From NCBI RefSeq assembly GCF_000010085.1, contig NC_007712.1:2356001-2420000 (forward strand): a DNA stretch of 64,000 nucleotides, read 5' to 3'. This DNA comes from Sodalis glossinidius str. 'morsitans' (GTDB lineage Bacteria > Pseudomonadota > Gammaproteobacteria > Enterobacterales > Enterobacteriaceae). The notes under the pieces were generated by a model that ran no database searches, was not told where the DNA came from, and saw only the letters and a program-made list of their open reading frames with translations. The position numbers and the translations under genes are program-made. This document shows, piece after piece, positions 20,694-29,806 of this stretch (positions within the stretch are counted from its first letter, which is position 1; the number at the start of each line of letters is the position of its first letter).

Positions 20694-20891
20694 ATGCCAA
20701 AAATCAAGACAGTACGCGGTGCCGCAAAGCGCTTCAAGAAAACGGCTTCGGGCGGTTTCAAGCGTAAGCATGCTAACCTGCGTCATATTCTGACCAAAAA
20801 ATCCACTAAGCGTAAGCGTCACCTGCGCCCGAAATCCATGGTTTCCAAAGGGGATCTGGGTTTAGTCGTTCGTTGTCTGCCCTACGCGTAA
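20694..20891 (+). CDS. rpmI: 50S ribosomal protein L35
   Basis: 65 residues, MPKIKTVRGAAKRFKKTASG, very basic, ending LPYA. Normal length. Translation is probably coupled with rplT 45 bases downstream, and the infC-rpmI gap is where L20 binds in E. coli to repress both genes. The ATG at 20694 is chosen because MPKIKT is the invariant family start. Confidence 0.98.
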   Translation: MPKIKTVRGAAKRFKKTASGGFKRKHANLRHILTKKSTKRKRHLRPKSMVSKGDLGLVVRCLPYA

Positions 20892-20935
20892 GCGTCATTT
20901 TTAATCGGTTTGAATAAGACTTTAGGAGAGAGCAT

Positions 20936-21292
20936 ATGGCTCGCGTAAAACGTGGTGTGGTAGCACGTGCACGTCACAAAAAAATCTTGAAACAAGCGAA
21001 AGGTTACTACGGTGCCCGTTCGCGCGTTTACCGTGTTGCCTTCCAGGCGGTTATCAAAGCAGGTCAGTACGCTTACCGTGACCGTCGTCAGAAGAAACGT
21101 CAGTTCCGTCAACTGTGGATCGCGCGTATCAACGCCGCGGCCCGCCAGAACGGTATTTCTTACAGCCGGTTCATCAATGGTCTGAAAAAGGCTTCCATTG
21201 AGATCGACCGTAAAATCCTGGCGGATATCGCTGTATTCGACAAAGTGGCTTTCGCCGCTCTGGCCGATAAAGCGAAAGGCGACCTGGTGTAA
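20936..21292 (+). CDS. rplT: 50S ribosomal protein L20
   Basis: 118 residues, MARVKRGVVARARHKKILKQ, the invariant L20 start, after an AGGAGAGAGC site. It binds 23S rRNA early in 50S assembly and represses rpmI-rplT translation. A terminator follows at once. Confidence 0.98.
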   Translation: MARVKRGVVARARHKKILKQAKGYYGARSRVYRVAFQAVIKAGQYAYRDRRQKKRQFRQLWIARINAAARQNGISYSRFINGLKKASIEIDRKILADIAVFDKVAFAALADKAKGDLV

Positions 21293-21303
21293 GCCGGTTA
21301 AAG

Positions 21304-21332
21304 AAGAGGGAGCCGGTCTTCCTCTTTTTTTC
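21304..21332 (+). terminator. terminator after rplT
   Basis: AAGAGG stem pairs with CCTCTT and is followed by a T-rich run. It ends most transcription from the infC-rplT operon before the pheM leader. Confidence 0.6.
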
Positions 21333-21393
21333 GTATCAACGTCGGGCAGGATTTTGAGTTGTCAAAACACAGCGTCAACAAGGTAATGCAAGC

Positions 21394-21459
21394 ATGAATG
21401 CTACTATTTTCCGTTTCTTTTTTTACTTTAGCACCTGTATCCCGGGGGCTTGCGCGTAA
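21394..21459 (+). CDS. pheM: pheST attenuation leader peptide, extended
   Basis: MNATIFRFFFYFST matches the 14-residue E. coli leader with its run of five phenylalanines. Here the following codon is TGT instead of TGA, so the peptide continues CIPGACA to TAA at 21457-21459, 21 residues in all. The Phe codons sense charged tRNA-Phe, and the attenuator lies at 21483. The later stop moves the terminating ribosome 21 bases toward the attenuator. Confidence 0.9.
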   Translation: MNATIFRFFFYFSTCIPGACA

Positions 21460-21482
21460 GTCAAGAAACGAAAAATAGCGCT

Positions 21483-21511
21483 AAAGCCTCCCGGAGTGGA
21501 GGCTTTTTTAT
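21483..21511 (+). terminator. pheST attenuator terminator
   Basis: AAAGCCTCC/GGAGGCTTT stem with a six-base loop followed by T residues, directly after the pheM leader. It is the transcription attenuator of pheST. Confidence 0.9.
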
Positions 21512-21607
21512 TGCTGATAAGCGGGGTGCTCTGCCCGTTTTGTACGGTCAACGGGCCTCTCGCTCATTTACGGTTAAGTCATCTACGGCAGGAAGAAGAG
21601 GAAAGCA

Positions 21608-22591
21608 ATGCCACATCTTGCAGATTTGGTTGTGCAGGCCAAAGCAGATATCGAACGGTCCCAGGATATAGAGGCGTTGGAGTTGGTCCGCGTCGAATAC
21701 TTAGGCAAAAAAGGGCATTTTACCCAGCAAATGACTGCGCTGCGGGATCTGGCGCCGGACGCGCGGCCTGCGGCGGGTGCGGTAATTAATCAGGCCAAAC
21801 AGGACGTGCAGCAGGCGCTGGCCGAGCGCAAAGCGACGCTGGAGGGCGCGGCGCTGGAGGCGTGGCTTGCTGCTGAAACGCTGGATGTCTCGCTGCCGGG
21901 GCGCCGCATGGAAAACGGCGGTCTGCATCCGGTATCCCGTACCATAGCGCGTATTGAACATTTCTTCGGCGAATTGGGCTTTTCGGTGGCCACAGGGCCG
22001 GAAATCGAAGATAATTACCATAATTTCGACGCCCTGAATATCCCCGCCCATCACCCTGCACGTGCCGATCACGATACCTTCTGGTTTGACGCCACCCGGC
22101 TTTTGCGTACACAGACCTCCGGCGTACAGATCCGTACCATGAAGGCGCAGCCGCCGCCGATTCGCATTATTGCACCGGGGCGGGTGTACCGCAACGATTA
22201 TGATCAGACCCATACGCCGATGTTCCATCAGATGGAGGGGCTGATTATCGATACCGATATCAGTTTCACCAACCTGAAGGGCACGCTGCATGATTTTCTG
22301 CGCAACTTTTTTGAAGAAGACCTGCAGGTCCGTTTCCGCCCGTCTTATTTTCCGTTTACCGAACCCTCCGCCGAAGTGGACGTGATGGGGAAAAACGGCC
22401 GTTGGCTGGAAGTGCTGGGTTGCGGCATGGTGCATCCGAATGTCCTGCGCAATGTCGGCATCGATCCGGAAATTTACTCCGGCTTCGCTTTCGGCATGGG
22501 CATGGAGCGGTTGACGATGCTTCGTTACGGTGTCATGGATTTGCGCGCATTCTTTGAAAACGATCTGCGTTTTCTTAAACAATTTAAATAA
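21608..22591 (+). CDS. pheS: Phenylalanyl-tRNA synthetase alpha subunit
   Basis: 327 residues, normal length. N-terminal coiled coil, then the class II core with motif 2 around MFHQMEGLIID and motif 3 around GFAFGMGMERLTMLRYG. It forms the alpha2-beta2 enzyme with PheT, encoded 15 bases downstream. AGGAAGAAGAGG precedes the ATG. Expression is set by the pheM attenuator. No lesion seen. Confidence 0.98.
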   Translation: MPHLADLVVQAKADIERSQDIEALELVRVEYLGKKGHFTQQMTALRDLAPDARPAAGAVINQAKQDVQQALAERKATLEGAALEAWLAAETLDVSLPGRRMENGGLHPVSRTIARIEHFFGELGFSVATGPEIEDNYHNFDALNIPAHHPARADHDTFWFDATRLLRTQTSGVQIRTMKAQPPPIRIIAPGRVYRNDYDQTHTPMFHQMEGLIIDTDISFTNLKGTLHDFLRNFFEEDLQVRFRPSYFPFTEPSAEVDVMGKNGRWLEVLGCGMVHPNVLRNVGIDPEIYSGFAFGMGMERLTMLRYGVMDLRAFFENDLRFLKQFK

Positions 22592-22606
22592 GGGCGGGAT
22601 TAACAC

Positions 22607-24994
22607 ATGAAATTCAGTGAACTTTGGCTGCGTGAATGGGTGAATCCGGCCATCGACAGCGAGGCGCTGGTGGATCAGATTACCATGTCCGGCCTGGAAG
22701 TGGACGGCGTGGAACCGGTCGCCGGCCGGTTTACCGGCGTGGTGGTCGGTCGGGTGGTGGAGTGCCGTCAGCACTCCAACGCCGACAAATTGCGCGTTAC
22801 CAAGGTGGATGTCGGCGGTGAGCGGCTGCTGGATATCGTCTGCGGCGCCCCCAATTGCCGTGCCGGCCTGCGGGTGGCGGTGGCCATGCTCGGTGCTGTG
22901 CTACCGGGCGACTTCAAAATCAAAGTCGCCAAATTGCGCGGCGAGCCGTCGGAAGGCATGCTGTGCTCGTTCTCCGAATTAGGCATTACCGGCGACCATG
23001 ACGGCATCATCGAACTGCCCGCCGAGGCGCCTATCGGCCAGGATATCCGCGATTATTTGCAGCTCGACGATAACACCATCGATATCAGCGTGACGCCGAA
23101 CCGCGCTGATTGTCTGGGGTTACTGGGGATTGCCCGCGATGTAGCGGTGCGCAATCGCCTGCCGCTGCACATGCCGGCCATCGAGACGGTGACGCCGGAA
23201 ATTAGCGACACGCTGCCTATCCGCGTCGATGCGGTCGAGGCCTGCCCGCGGTATTTGGGCCGGGTGGTGAAAAATATCAATGTCAGCGCCGCGACGCCGC
23301 TATGGATGAAGGAGAAACTGCGCCGCTGTGGACTGCGCTCGGTGGACGCCGTGGTGGATATTACCAACTATGTGCTGCTGGAGCTGGGGCAGCCGATGCA
23401 TGCTTTCGATCGCGCGCGCATCGAAGGGGGTATCGTGGTGCGTCATGCCAGGCAGGATGAGACGCTGACCCTGCTCGACGGCAGCGACGTGACGCTTTCG
23501 CTCGATACGCTGGTGATTGCCGATCATGGCCAGGCGCTGGCAATGGCGGGGATTTTCGGCGGCGGTGCGTACTGTATCAGCCCGACCACCCGTGACGTGG
23601 TGCTGGAGTGCGCCTTTTTCAATCCGTTGGCCATCACCGGCCGCGCCCGCCGCTACGGGCTGCACACCGATGCATCGCACCGCTATGAACGCGGCGTGGA
23701 TCCGGCGCTGCAGCCGCGCGCCATGGAGCGGGCGACCGCGCTCCTGGTAGCCATCTGCGGCGGCCAGCCGGGCCCGGTTATCGATGTGACCTCCGCATCC
23801 GCTCAGCCGCAGCCGGCCACCATCACTCTGCGCCGCAAAACCCTGGATCGTTTGATTGGCCATGTTATCCCGGACGAGGACGTGAGCGATATTCTGACCC
23901 GTCTGGGTTGCCAGGTCAGCCGTACAGCGGAGGGCTGGCAGGCCGTGGCTCCGAGCTGGCGTTTTGATATGGCTATCGAAGAAGATTTGATAGAAGAGGT
24001 CGCTCGGGTGTACGGCTATGACGCGATTCCCAATGTGCCGGTGCGTGCCAACCTGGTGATGCCGCACCACCGTGAAGCGGCGCTGCCGCTGGCACGGGTC
24101 AAAACGTTGCTGGTGGACCGCGGCTATCAAGAAGCGATCACCTATAGTTTTGTCGACCCCAAAACCCAGGTGCTGCTGCATCCTCAACAGGCGCCGCTGG
24201 TGCTGCCCAGCCCGATTTCTCAAGATATGTCCGCCATGCGTTTGTCACTCTGGACCGGTCTTCTTGGCGCCGTGGTCTATAATCAGAATCGACAGCAGCA
24301 GCGAGTCCGTCTGTTTGAGAGCGGCTTGCGCTTTGTTCCTGATAACGCAGCCGACCTGGGAATTCGTCAGGATCTTATGCTGGCCGGGGTCATTGCCGGT
24401 CCGCGATCCGATGAACATTGGGATCAGCTGCGCCAGCCGGTAGATTTTTACGATGCTAAAGGCGATCTTGAGGCAATACTTGAGCTTACCGGCAAATTAG
24501 ACGATATTGAGTTCAGAGCACAACGGCATCCCGCGCTGCATCCGGGGCAGAGCGCCGCAATTTATCTTAACAATGAAGCCATTGGATTCATTGGCGTTAT
24601 TCATCCCGAGCTTGAAGCGAAACTGAATTTAAATGGCTGTACGCTGGTGTTTGAACTACTCTGGGAGAAAGTTGCCGAGCGTAAAGTGCCTGAAGCGAAT
24701 GACATTTCCCGCTTCCCCGCTAACCGCCGAGACATCGCCGTGGTGGTGGCTGATGACGTCGCCGTAGCAGATATTATCGCGGAGTGTAAGAAAGTTGGCG
24801 CAAATCAGTTAGTTGGCGTAAACTTGTTTGACGTGTACCGGGGCAGAGGCGTAGCGGAAGGTTTTAAGAGTCTGGCTATCAGCCTAATCTTACAGGATAC
24901 CGCTCGTACACTGGAAGAAGAGGAGATTGCCGCGACCGTTGCGAAATGCGTGGCGGCACTAAAGCAGCGATTCCAAGCATCCTTGAGGGATTGA
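22607..24994 (+). CDS. pheT: Phenylalanyl-tRNA synthetase beta subunit
   Basis: 795 residues, normal length. N-terminal tRNA-binding OB fold (VVVGRVVECRQHSNADKLRV), B3/B4 editing domain, B5 domain and the C-terminal ferredoxin-like anticodon domain (FPANRRDIAVVVADDV). Part of the alpha2-beta2 PheST enzyme. ihfA begins four bases after its stop, indicating cotranscription. No lesion seen. Confidence 0.98.
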   Translation: MKFSELWLREWVNPAIDSEALVDQITMSGLEVDGVEPVAGRFTGVVVGRVVECRQHSNADKLRVTKVDVGGERLLDIVCGAPNCRAGLRVAVAMLGAVLPGDFKIKVAKLRGEPSEGMLCSFSELGITGDHDGIIELPAEAPIGQDIRDYLQLDDNTIDISVTPNRADCLGLLGIARDVAVRNRLPLHMPAIETVTPEISDTLPIRVDAVEACPRYLGRVVKNINVSAATPLWMKEKLRRCGLRSVDAVVDITNYVLLELGQPMHAFDRARIEGGIVVRHARQDETLTLLDGSDVTLSLDTLVIADHGQALAMAGIFGGGAYCISPTTRDVVLECAFFNPLAITGRARRYGLHTDASHRYERGVDPALQPRAMERATALLVAICGGQPGPVIDVTSASAQPQPATITLRRKTLDRLIGHVIPDEDVSDILTRLGCQVSRTAEGWQAVAPSWRFDMAIEEDLIEEVARVYGYDAIPNVPVRANLVMPHHREAALPLARVKTLLVDRGYQEAITYSFVDPKTQVLLHPQQAPLVLPSPISQDMSAMRLSLWTGLLGAVVYNQNRQQQRVRLFESGLRFVPDNAADLGIRQDLMLAGVIAGPRSDEHWDQLRQPVDFYDAKGDLEAILELTGKLDDIEFRAQRHPALHPGQSAAIYLNNEAIGFIGVIHPELEAKLNLNGCTLVFELLWEKVAERKVPEANDISRFPANRRDIAVVVADDVAVADIIAECKKVGANQLVGVNLFDVYRGRGVAEGFKSLAISLILQDTARTLEEEEIAATVAKCVAALKQRFQASLRD

Positions 24995-24998
24995 ACTT

Positions 24999-25295
24999 AT
25001 GGCGCTTACTAAAGCTGAAATGTCAGAATACCTGTTTGAAAAGCTCGGGCTGAGCAAACGGGATGCCAAAGAAATTGTGGAACTGTTTTTTGAAGAAGTG
25101 CGCCGGGCGTTGGAAAATGGCGAGCAGGTAAAATTATCAGGCTTCGGTAATTTTGATTTGCGCGACAAAAATCAGCGGCCAGGACGCAATCCAAAAACGG
25201 GCGAAGATATTCCCATTACCGCCCGCCGGGTGGTGACGTTCCGCCCGGGACAGAAGCTGAAAAGCCGTGTCGAGAATGCCTCACCGAAAGAGTGA
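24999..25295 (+). CDS. ihfA: Integration host factor alpha subunit
   Basis: 98 residues, MALTKAEMSEYLFEKLGLSK. The DNA-binding beta-arm with its intercalating Pro is at residues 60-73 (RPGRNPKTGEDIPI). With IhfB it bends DNA sharply and serves recombination and transcription. Translation probably couples to pheT (TTGAACTTATGG junction). No lesion seen. Confidence 0.98.
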   Translation: MALTKAEMSEYLFEKLGLSKRDAKEIVELFFEEVRRALENGEQVKLSGFGNFDLRDKNQRPGRNPKTGEDIPITARRVVTFRPGQKLKSRVENASPKE

Positions 25296-25422
25296 AGCAG
25301 ACGCAAGAAGGGCGCGGGTGCTGCTCCTTTCGCTACCTCGCTTTGGCGTGTAGCGTGGTCCGGGTAATAAGCATAAAAACCCCAGACGGCGCGGCCCGGG
25401 TCGGAAAGCTGGTATTGCAGTC

Positions 25423-25831
25423 TTAATGCGGCGGCGGTTTGCGCGGGCCACGACCCCCGCCATGGTCGTAGTGGTCAGGTTTGCCATGATACTCGTGGCC
25501 ATGCTGTCCGCTGTGATGAGGCGCGCCGGCCGGTGGGAATAATGAATGGGCGGTGGTGCATAATAGTGCCGCGGCTGCAGGGTCGCGACCCAGTGCCAGC
25601 CATTCCAGTAGAAGCCCTGACGGTTGAGCGTCCCCCAATAGCGACCGCGATGATCGTGCCACCAATACGGCGAATGCCAGTCAAAGCCGTCCCAATAATA
25701 GCCGCGGCGGTCCCAGTCGCCGACGTGCAACACCATACCGGGGGTGACTATTTCCACGGCAACCCCCTCCAGCGCGCTCCCCTCGCCGGCAGTAACAGCG
25801 CCAGCATTAACAGCCATATTTTTCGATTCAT
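25423..25831 (-). pseudogene. Secreted DUF2502-like protein, frameshifted
   Basis: Starts MNRKIWLLMLALLLPARG, a signal-peptide-like stretch. A frameshift near 25775 leads to EIVTPGMVLHVGDWDRRGYY and WDGFDWHSPYWWHDHRGRYW, rich in Trp, Tyr and His, recalling the small periplasmic DUF2502 family. A second shift in a C run near 25540 leads to a His/Gly-rich tail (HHSGQHGHEYHGKPDHYDHG). The family function is unknown to me. Confidence 0.55.
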
Positions 25832-26440
25832 ATGAGGACCTTTCAGGACGACATTGAGGCGGTTATAACAATGGCGTGGGGCGCTCACTATCAGACAGTA
25901 TCTGATTTGCACGGCGCTTACCGTTTCCTTACCCGATCCTGACATTGTTTGCTAACCGTTGCCCGCCCTGCGAGGATTGCCGCTGCCCTAGGGCCACACC
26001 ATCGTCGTTTGGGTAATTCCGCTGGCACGCATAGAATAAGTTTGTCGCGCCGATCCCGGCGCCGCTGGGGGACCTTTCAATAGCGAGGGGGAAAGGGGTT
26101 TAGCAGTGGGCTTTGCGCTTACTGGCTCACGAGACATGACCGCCTATGGCGGCTGGCGCCGCTATATTGACGAGGGCGAACGGATGGAATAAGCCCGGCG
26201 GCCATCGACAAGGCGATGACAAGCTGAATCCGGCCGGTCAGCCAGAATGAAATCAAAGTCCCGGCATAAAGCCAGTACTCTGTCAGCATGCCATCCGGGT
26301 TTTTTATGTCTGCTACCCGGACCGTGCCCCTGGGCGCTTAGGGTGCTATCACTTTCAATAAGATAACGTTAGGATAGGTGCATAATGGGCCGGTTTCATG
26401 CTGCGCCGGGGTAATTATCAGGGCAGGGAGTGATGGCATA
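25832..26440. other. gene-poor interval between ihfA block and btu relics
   Basis: No protein recognised on either strand. Scattered GC-rich sequence; it may hold debris of genes deleted next to btuC. Confidence 0.4.
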
Positions 26441-26660
26441 ATGACCTCCTCAGGCGATCCGGGCTACGCCCGTTTGCTGAAAAGGCAACAGCGGTTAGAC
26501 CGGCTTTATCGGTCTGGTGGTGCCCCACATCCTCAGACTGTGGGGCCTGAGCGATCATCGCGCGTTATTGCCCGGTTGCGGGCTGGCCGGCGGCGGTATT
26601 CTGCTGCTGGCGGATGTGGTGGCGCGCGTGAGTCTCCGGGCCGCAGAATTGCCGGTAGGT
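26441..26660 (+). pseudogene. btuC: BtuC vitamin B12 permease, ends-only relic
   Basis: An N-terminal piece (YARLLKRQQRLDR) is joined to a C-terminal piece in another frame (GFIGLVVPHILRLWGLSDHR, LLADVVARVSLRAAELPVG). About 250 residues between them are deleted. It lies between ihfA and btuE as in E. coli. It is then fused to a btuE fragment at about 26660. No B12 transport is possible. Confidence 0.75.
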
Positions 26661-26998
26661 TGTCGGTCAAGAGCTGGGTAGTGATGAGGACATCCTGGCC
26701 TTTTGCCGCGGGACCTTCGGGGTGCAATTTCCCATGTTCAGTAAAATTCACGTTAACGGCGAGCGCCGCCACCTCTCGCGGCCTGTCCTGAGACCACGCC
26801 GTCGCCACAGGGGACATTGTTATGCGCGGTTAGCCGCAAAAGGATTAACGCCGACCCATGAAGGACGATGTGTTGTGGAACTTTGAGAAGTTTCTCGTCG
26901 GCCGCGACGGGGGCGTGCTGGCCCGATTTGCACCTGACGTGACGCCGGAGGACGCGCTTTTGCAGGAAGCGCTACAACGGCGGGCGCTGGCGCAATAG
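26661..26998 (+). pseudogene. btuE: BtuE glutathione peroxidase-like relic
   Basis: Frames give GSDEDILAFCRGTFGVQFPM, FSKIHVNGERRH and DVLWNFEKFLVGRDGGVLAR, ending LQRALAQ-stop at 26998. The first half with the catalytic Cys is missing at the btuC junction, and two frameshifts break the middle. BtuE-type peroxidases reduce lipid and hydrogen peroxides. Confidence 0.78.
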
Positions 26999-26999
26999 A

Positions 27000-27623
27000 C
27001 AATGGCGTTGGCGGCCCCCTGTCCCGCGCCGTCGACGCCGGCCGGCGTATCCATATCATCGGTCCCAATGGTGCGGGGAAAAGTACTCTGCTTGCTTGTC
27101 TGGCCGGTCTGCAGCCTTTTCACGGCGAGGTGCAAATGCTGGACAAACCGCTCGCTGCCTGGACGCCGGGCGCGCTGGCCCAACGGCGTGGTTATCTGCC
27201 GCGGCGCGGGCGGTAGCGTCAATCGCCGGGCAACTGGTGCGGCCGTTAAACGCGCTTTCCGGCGGCGAGTGGCAGCGGGTACGATTGGCAGCGGTCATGC
27301 TGCAGGTCTGGCCGACGCTCAATACCGACGCCCGCCTGCTGTTGCTGGATGAACCTGCGGCCAGCCTGGATATTGCGCAACAGGTCGCGCTGGATCAACT
27401 GATTGCCCTATTGACTACGGCGGGGCTGAGCGTACTGATGTGCGCGCATGATCTTAATCATACCCTGGCGCACGCTGACGAGGTCTGGCTGATGGTGCAG
27501 GGTGAACTGGTGGCGGCAGGCGCCGCCGCCGAGGTGATGACGCCCAAACAGTTGGCAAACGTGTTCGGCGTCGCGTTCAGCCTGGTGTCGGCCGGCGACC
27601 GCCGCTGGCTGGTGGCGCGTTAG
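27000..27623 (+). pseudogene. btuD: BtuD vitamin B12 ABC ATPase relic
   Basis: Walker A (IIGPNGAGKSTLLACLAG) is readable in one frame up to about 27210. The frame then changes, and the second part carries the signature NALSGGEWQRVRLAAVMLQV, Walker B (LLLLDEP) and the H-loop (MCAHDLNHTLAHADEVW) through to 27623. Roughly 50 residues of the helical domain are deleted at the join. Last of three decayed btu genes; nlpC follows 14 bases later. Confidence 0.8.
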
Positions 27624-27637
27624 AGAGTGAAACAACA

Positions 27638-28105
27638 ATGAAAAGGATCGCTGTTCTACTGTTGGGGTTGGCGCTGTTGTTGACCGGCTGTAGCCACCAT
27701 GCGCCGCGGCCGGATAGGCGTTTGTCCGATTCGATCATGGTCATCGCCAAGCTTAACGACCAGTTGAACCAATGGTACGGCACACCTTATCGTTACGGTG
27801 GCCTGAGCCCGAGCGGGCTTGACTGCTCCGGTTTCGTCTACCTCACCTTCCGCGACAGTTTCGCTATTATGCTGCCGCGCACGACCGAGGCGCAGACCGA
27901 TATCGGCAGCCGGGTGGATCGCGATGAGCTGCTGCCTGGCGATCTGGTGTTTTTCAAAACCGGCAGCGGCCGCTATGGCCTGCATGTCGGTATTTATGAT
28001 ACCGACAACACTTTTATTCACGCCTCAACCAGCCGCGGGGTGATCCGCTCGTCCTTGGAAAATAGCTATTGGCGTAAAGCCTATTGGCAGGCGCGGCGTA
28101 TTTGA
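27638..28105 (+). CDS. nlpC: NlpC lipoprotein, NlpC/P60 endopeptidase family
   Basis: 155 residues. Signal peptide with lipobox LTGC (Cys18), then the NlpC/P60 fold with catalytic Cys63 in GLDCSGFVYL and His116 in GLHVGIYDT. Family members cut peptidoglycan stem peptides. It remains intact while the adjacent btu genes and lplA/selO are all broken, which suggests selection for it. Confidence 0.95.
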   Translation: MKRIAVLLLGLALLLTGCSHHAPRPDRRLSDSIMVIAKLNDQLNQWYGTPYRYGGLSPSGLDCSGFVYLTFRDSFAIMLPRTTEAQTDIGSRVDRDELLPGDLVFFKTGSGRYGLHVGIYDTDNTFIHASTSRGVIRSSLENSYWRKAYWQARRI

Positions 28106-28127
28106 CGGTGCTGTGCCGGGAGAAAAC

Positions 28128-28325
28128 ATGTCTTCATTGCGATTACTGTTATCGGATTCCCACGATCCCTGGTTTAATCTGGCGGTGGAAGAGTGCATTT
28201 TCCGTCAGATGCCGGCCAGTCAGCGGGTACTGTTTTTCTGGCGTAACGTACACACCGTGGTGATCGGTCGCGCGCAAAACCCCTGGAAAGAGTGCAATAC
28301 CCGACGTATGGAACGCGGATGCTGG
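28128..28325 (+). pseudogene. lplA: Lipoate-protein ligase A 5' fragment
   Basis: MSSLRLLLSDSHDPWFNLAV then EECIFRQM, VLFFWRNVHTVVIGRAQNPW and KECNTRRME resemble the N-terminal catalytic domain of LplA. After about 65 of some 338 residues it is fused to the 3' end of selO. A deletion joined the two genes. Confidence 0.78.
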
Positions 28326-28493
28326 CGGTCAACCAGCGCATTGTGTTGCGTAACTACCTGGCTCAACAGGCGATTACAGAGGCGGAAAAAGGGGAAGTAG
28401 GCGAACTGGCGCGGCTGCATCAGGCCCCGAGTGATCCCTACCGCGCCGCCACCCGACTGGGGACGTCATCTGGCCATCTACTGCTCCAGTTGA
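28326..28493 (+). pseudogene. selO: SelO (YdiU) 3' fragment
   Basis: RIVLRNYLAQQAITEAEKGE and VGELARLHQA match the C-terminus of the pseudokinase SelO/YdiU. One frameshift near 28440 precedes the end PPPDWGRHLAIYCSS-stop (28491-28493), close to the family ending CSS. E. coli has ydiU between nlpC and aroH, so the location is ancestral. Confidence 0.72.
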
Positions 28494-28578
28494 CCGCGCC
28501 TTATTATCACTCCCGCTTCGCCTCAAGGGCTTCACGCTGCCGTCCCTCTCACGACGTCCTGCTGGCGGCGCCCGCCGT

Positions 28579-29465
28579 TCACTTCAGCCGACGATGTTTT
28601 TCGCTATAGTGGCGAATAACCATCCAGGCATCACCGCCGGCCGCGCCGGTCAAATCCATAATTCCGAAACGCGATTCGTAGCGGGAACCGTTTAGCCCCG
28701 GCAGCAGCGGCAGGCAAAACAGGTCCTGACGGCGTTGCTCCGTTTGCCATTGCACAAAAACCGCCGTATGACGGGTATCGCCCACCAACGTAACTATCAG
28801 CCGCAGGAAATGATGCTTCAATAAGCCCAATGTGGCCAGACTCACTCGATGGGCAATAGCCGACGCTGCGGATTGTTGCGCCGGGGCATAGGCGACGAGG
28901 GTGTTATCGGCAGTGCGAGTAAGGGTGAATAGTGGCTCGCGGAGGCCGTCGCTGTTTTTATACATCACGGTAAAGAAAGTGACGTCACCGCGGAAGGAAA
29001 GCGCACAATCCAGCCGATAGGTAGAATGAGTTTGTGGCGGGTAATTTTTTTCGCCGACAGCATCGCGTGGGATCCCCCGCCGTCATTACTGGCATACAGG
29101 CATAGTAGATTGACTCTTTCCCGGGCGCTGGCGATTTGGGTATACATCAGCAAACGACGCTGCTTAAGCGGATACAGGCAGTGGTTGATACAATCCTCGG
29201 ACGGATAGCTTTGCTGGACAATATCAACCCGAAAATGGTGTAAATCGCTGCCCGGGATGCCGCTGATGCCGAGTGTAACGGTCTTAAGATGTTTGCCGGT
29301 AGCGGGCGGGATGATACCGTGGCAGACCATGGGCGGAAGCACCATCGGTAGCGTCTGCACTGCCGTCAGCCGTTGCGCCAGCGTCGTGGATGAAGGCGGT
29401 AACGGCGCTAGAAGGGGAACTGTCAGCGCGTTCAGCGAAGCGCCATAGGAAAGGCTGGTTTGCAT
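28579..29465 (-). pseudogene. unrecognised protein gene with one frameshift
   Basis: Two overlapping minus frames, 28965-29465 (starts MQTSLSYGASLNALTVPLLA) and 28579-28968 (contains NSDGLREPLFTLTRTADNTL). They join smoothly if a shift near 28998 is corrected, giving WIVRFPFRGDVTFFTVMYKN. The repaired protein would be about 295 residues, with no signal peptide and no transmembrane segment, ending SEKHRRLK. I recognise no domain. The N-terminal 40 residues are Leu/Pro/Thr/Ser-rich, which is compatible with a secreted or effector-like protein but is not evidence for one. Confidence 0.5.
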
Positions 29466-29806
29466 GGATAAACCTCGCGGAGTAGAAGCGAAAACGTTTG
29501 CCCGGGTGCGCCGGTGGTAAAGCCTGCTGATGGGACGACATAAAGTCTACGCGTGTTTACCCCTTAATAAAAAGGGGTTATCCGTGCTGAAATGAGGGCG
29601 TGATGGTCGCCTGCACACCGGCGCGCGCGGACGGACAACCGGGTCAGCGTGCCACCATCTGGTCAGGCGTTTGTGCCATAAAACGATGTTGTGGTACAGC
29701 GATTGGGTAAACCAGAGGCCAGACATGAAACGGCGGACGCCGCCGCGGCAACAATGAGGCCACGGCCCGGCAGGCTATATCCTACCCGGCCGGGCCGCAT
29801 AGCCGA
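29466..29806. other. intergenic region between unrecognised gene and aroH
   Basis: Contains CCCCTTAATAAAAAGGGG, a short hairpin near 29560. A strong GC hairpin after aroH at about 29760-29800 (CGGCCCGG paired with CCGGGCCG) lacks a T run. No gene seen. Confidence 0.5.

Noticed and set aside
21701..22774. 357-codon minus-strand ORF opposite pheS
   Set aside because: Shadow of pheS and the start of pheT; no similarity.
29550..29580. CCCCTTAATAAAAAGGGG hairpin as an aroH terminator
   Set aside because: It lies more than 200 bases past aroH, has a short stem and no T run on the aroH strand.
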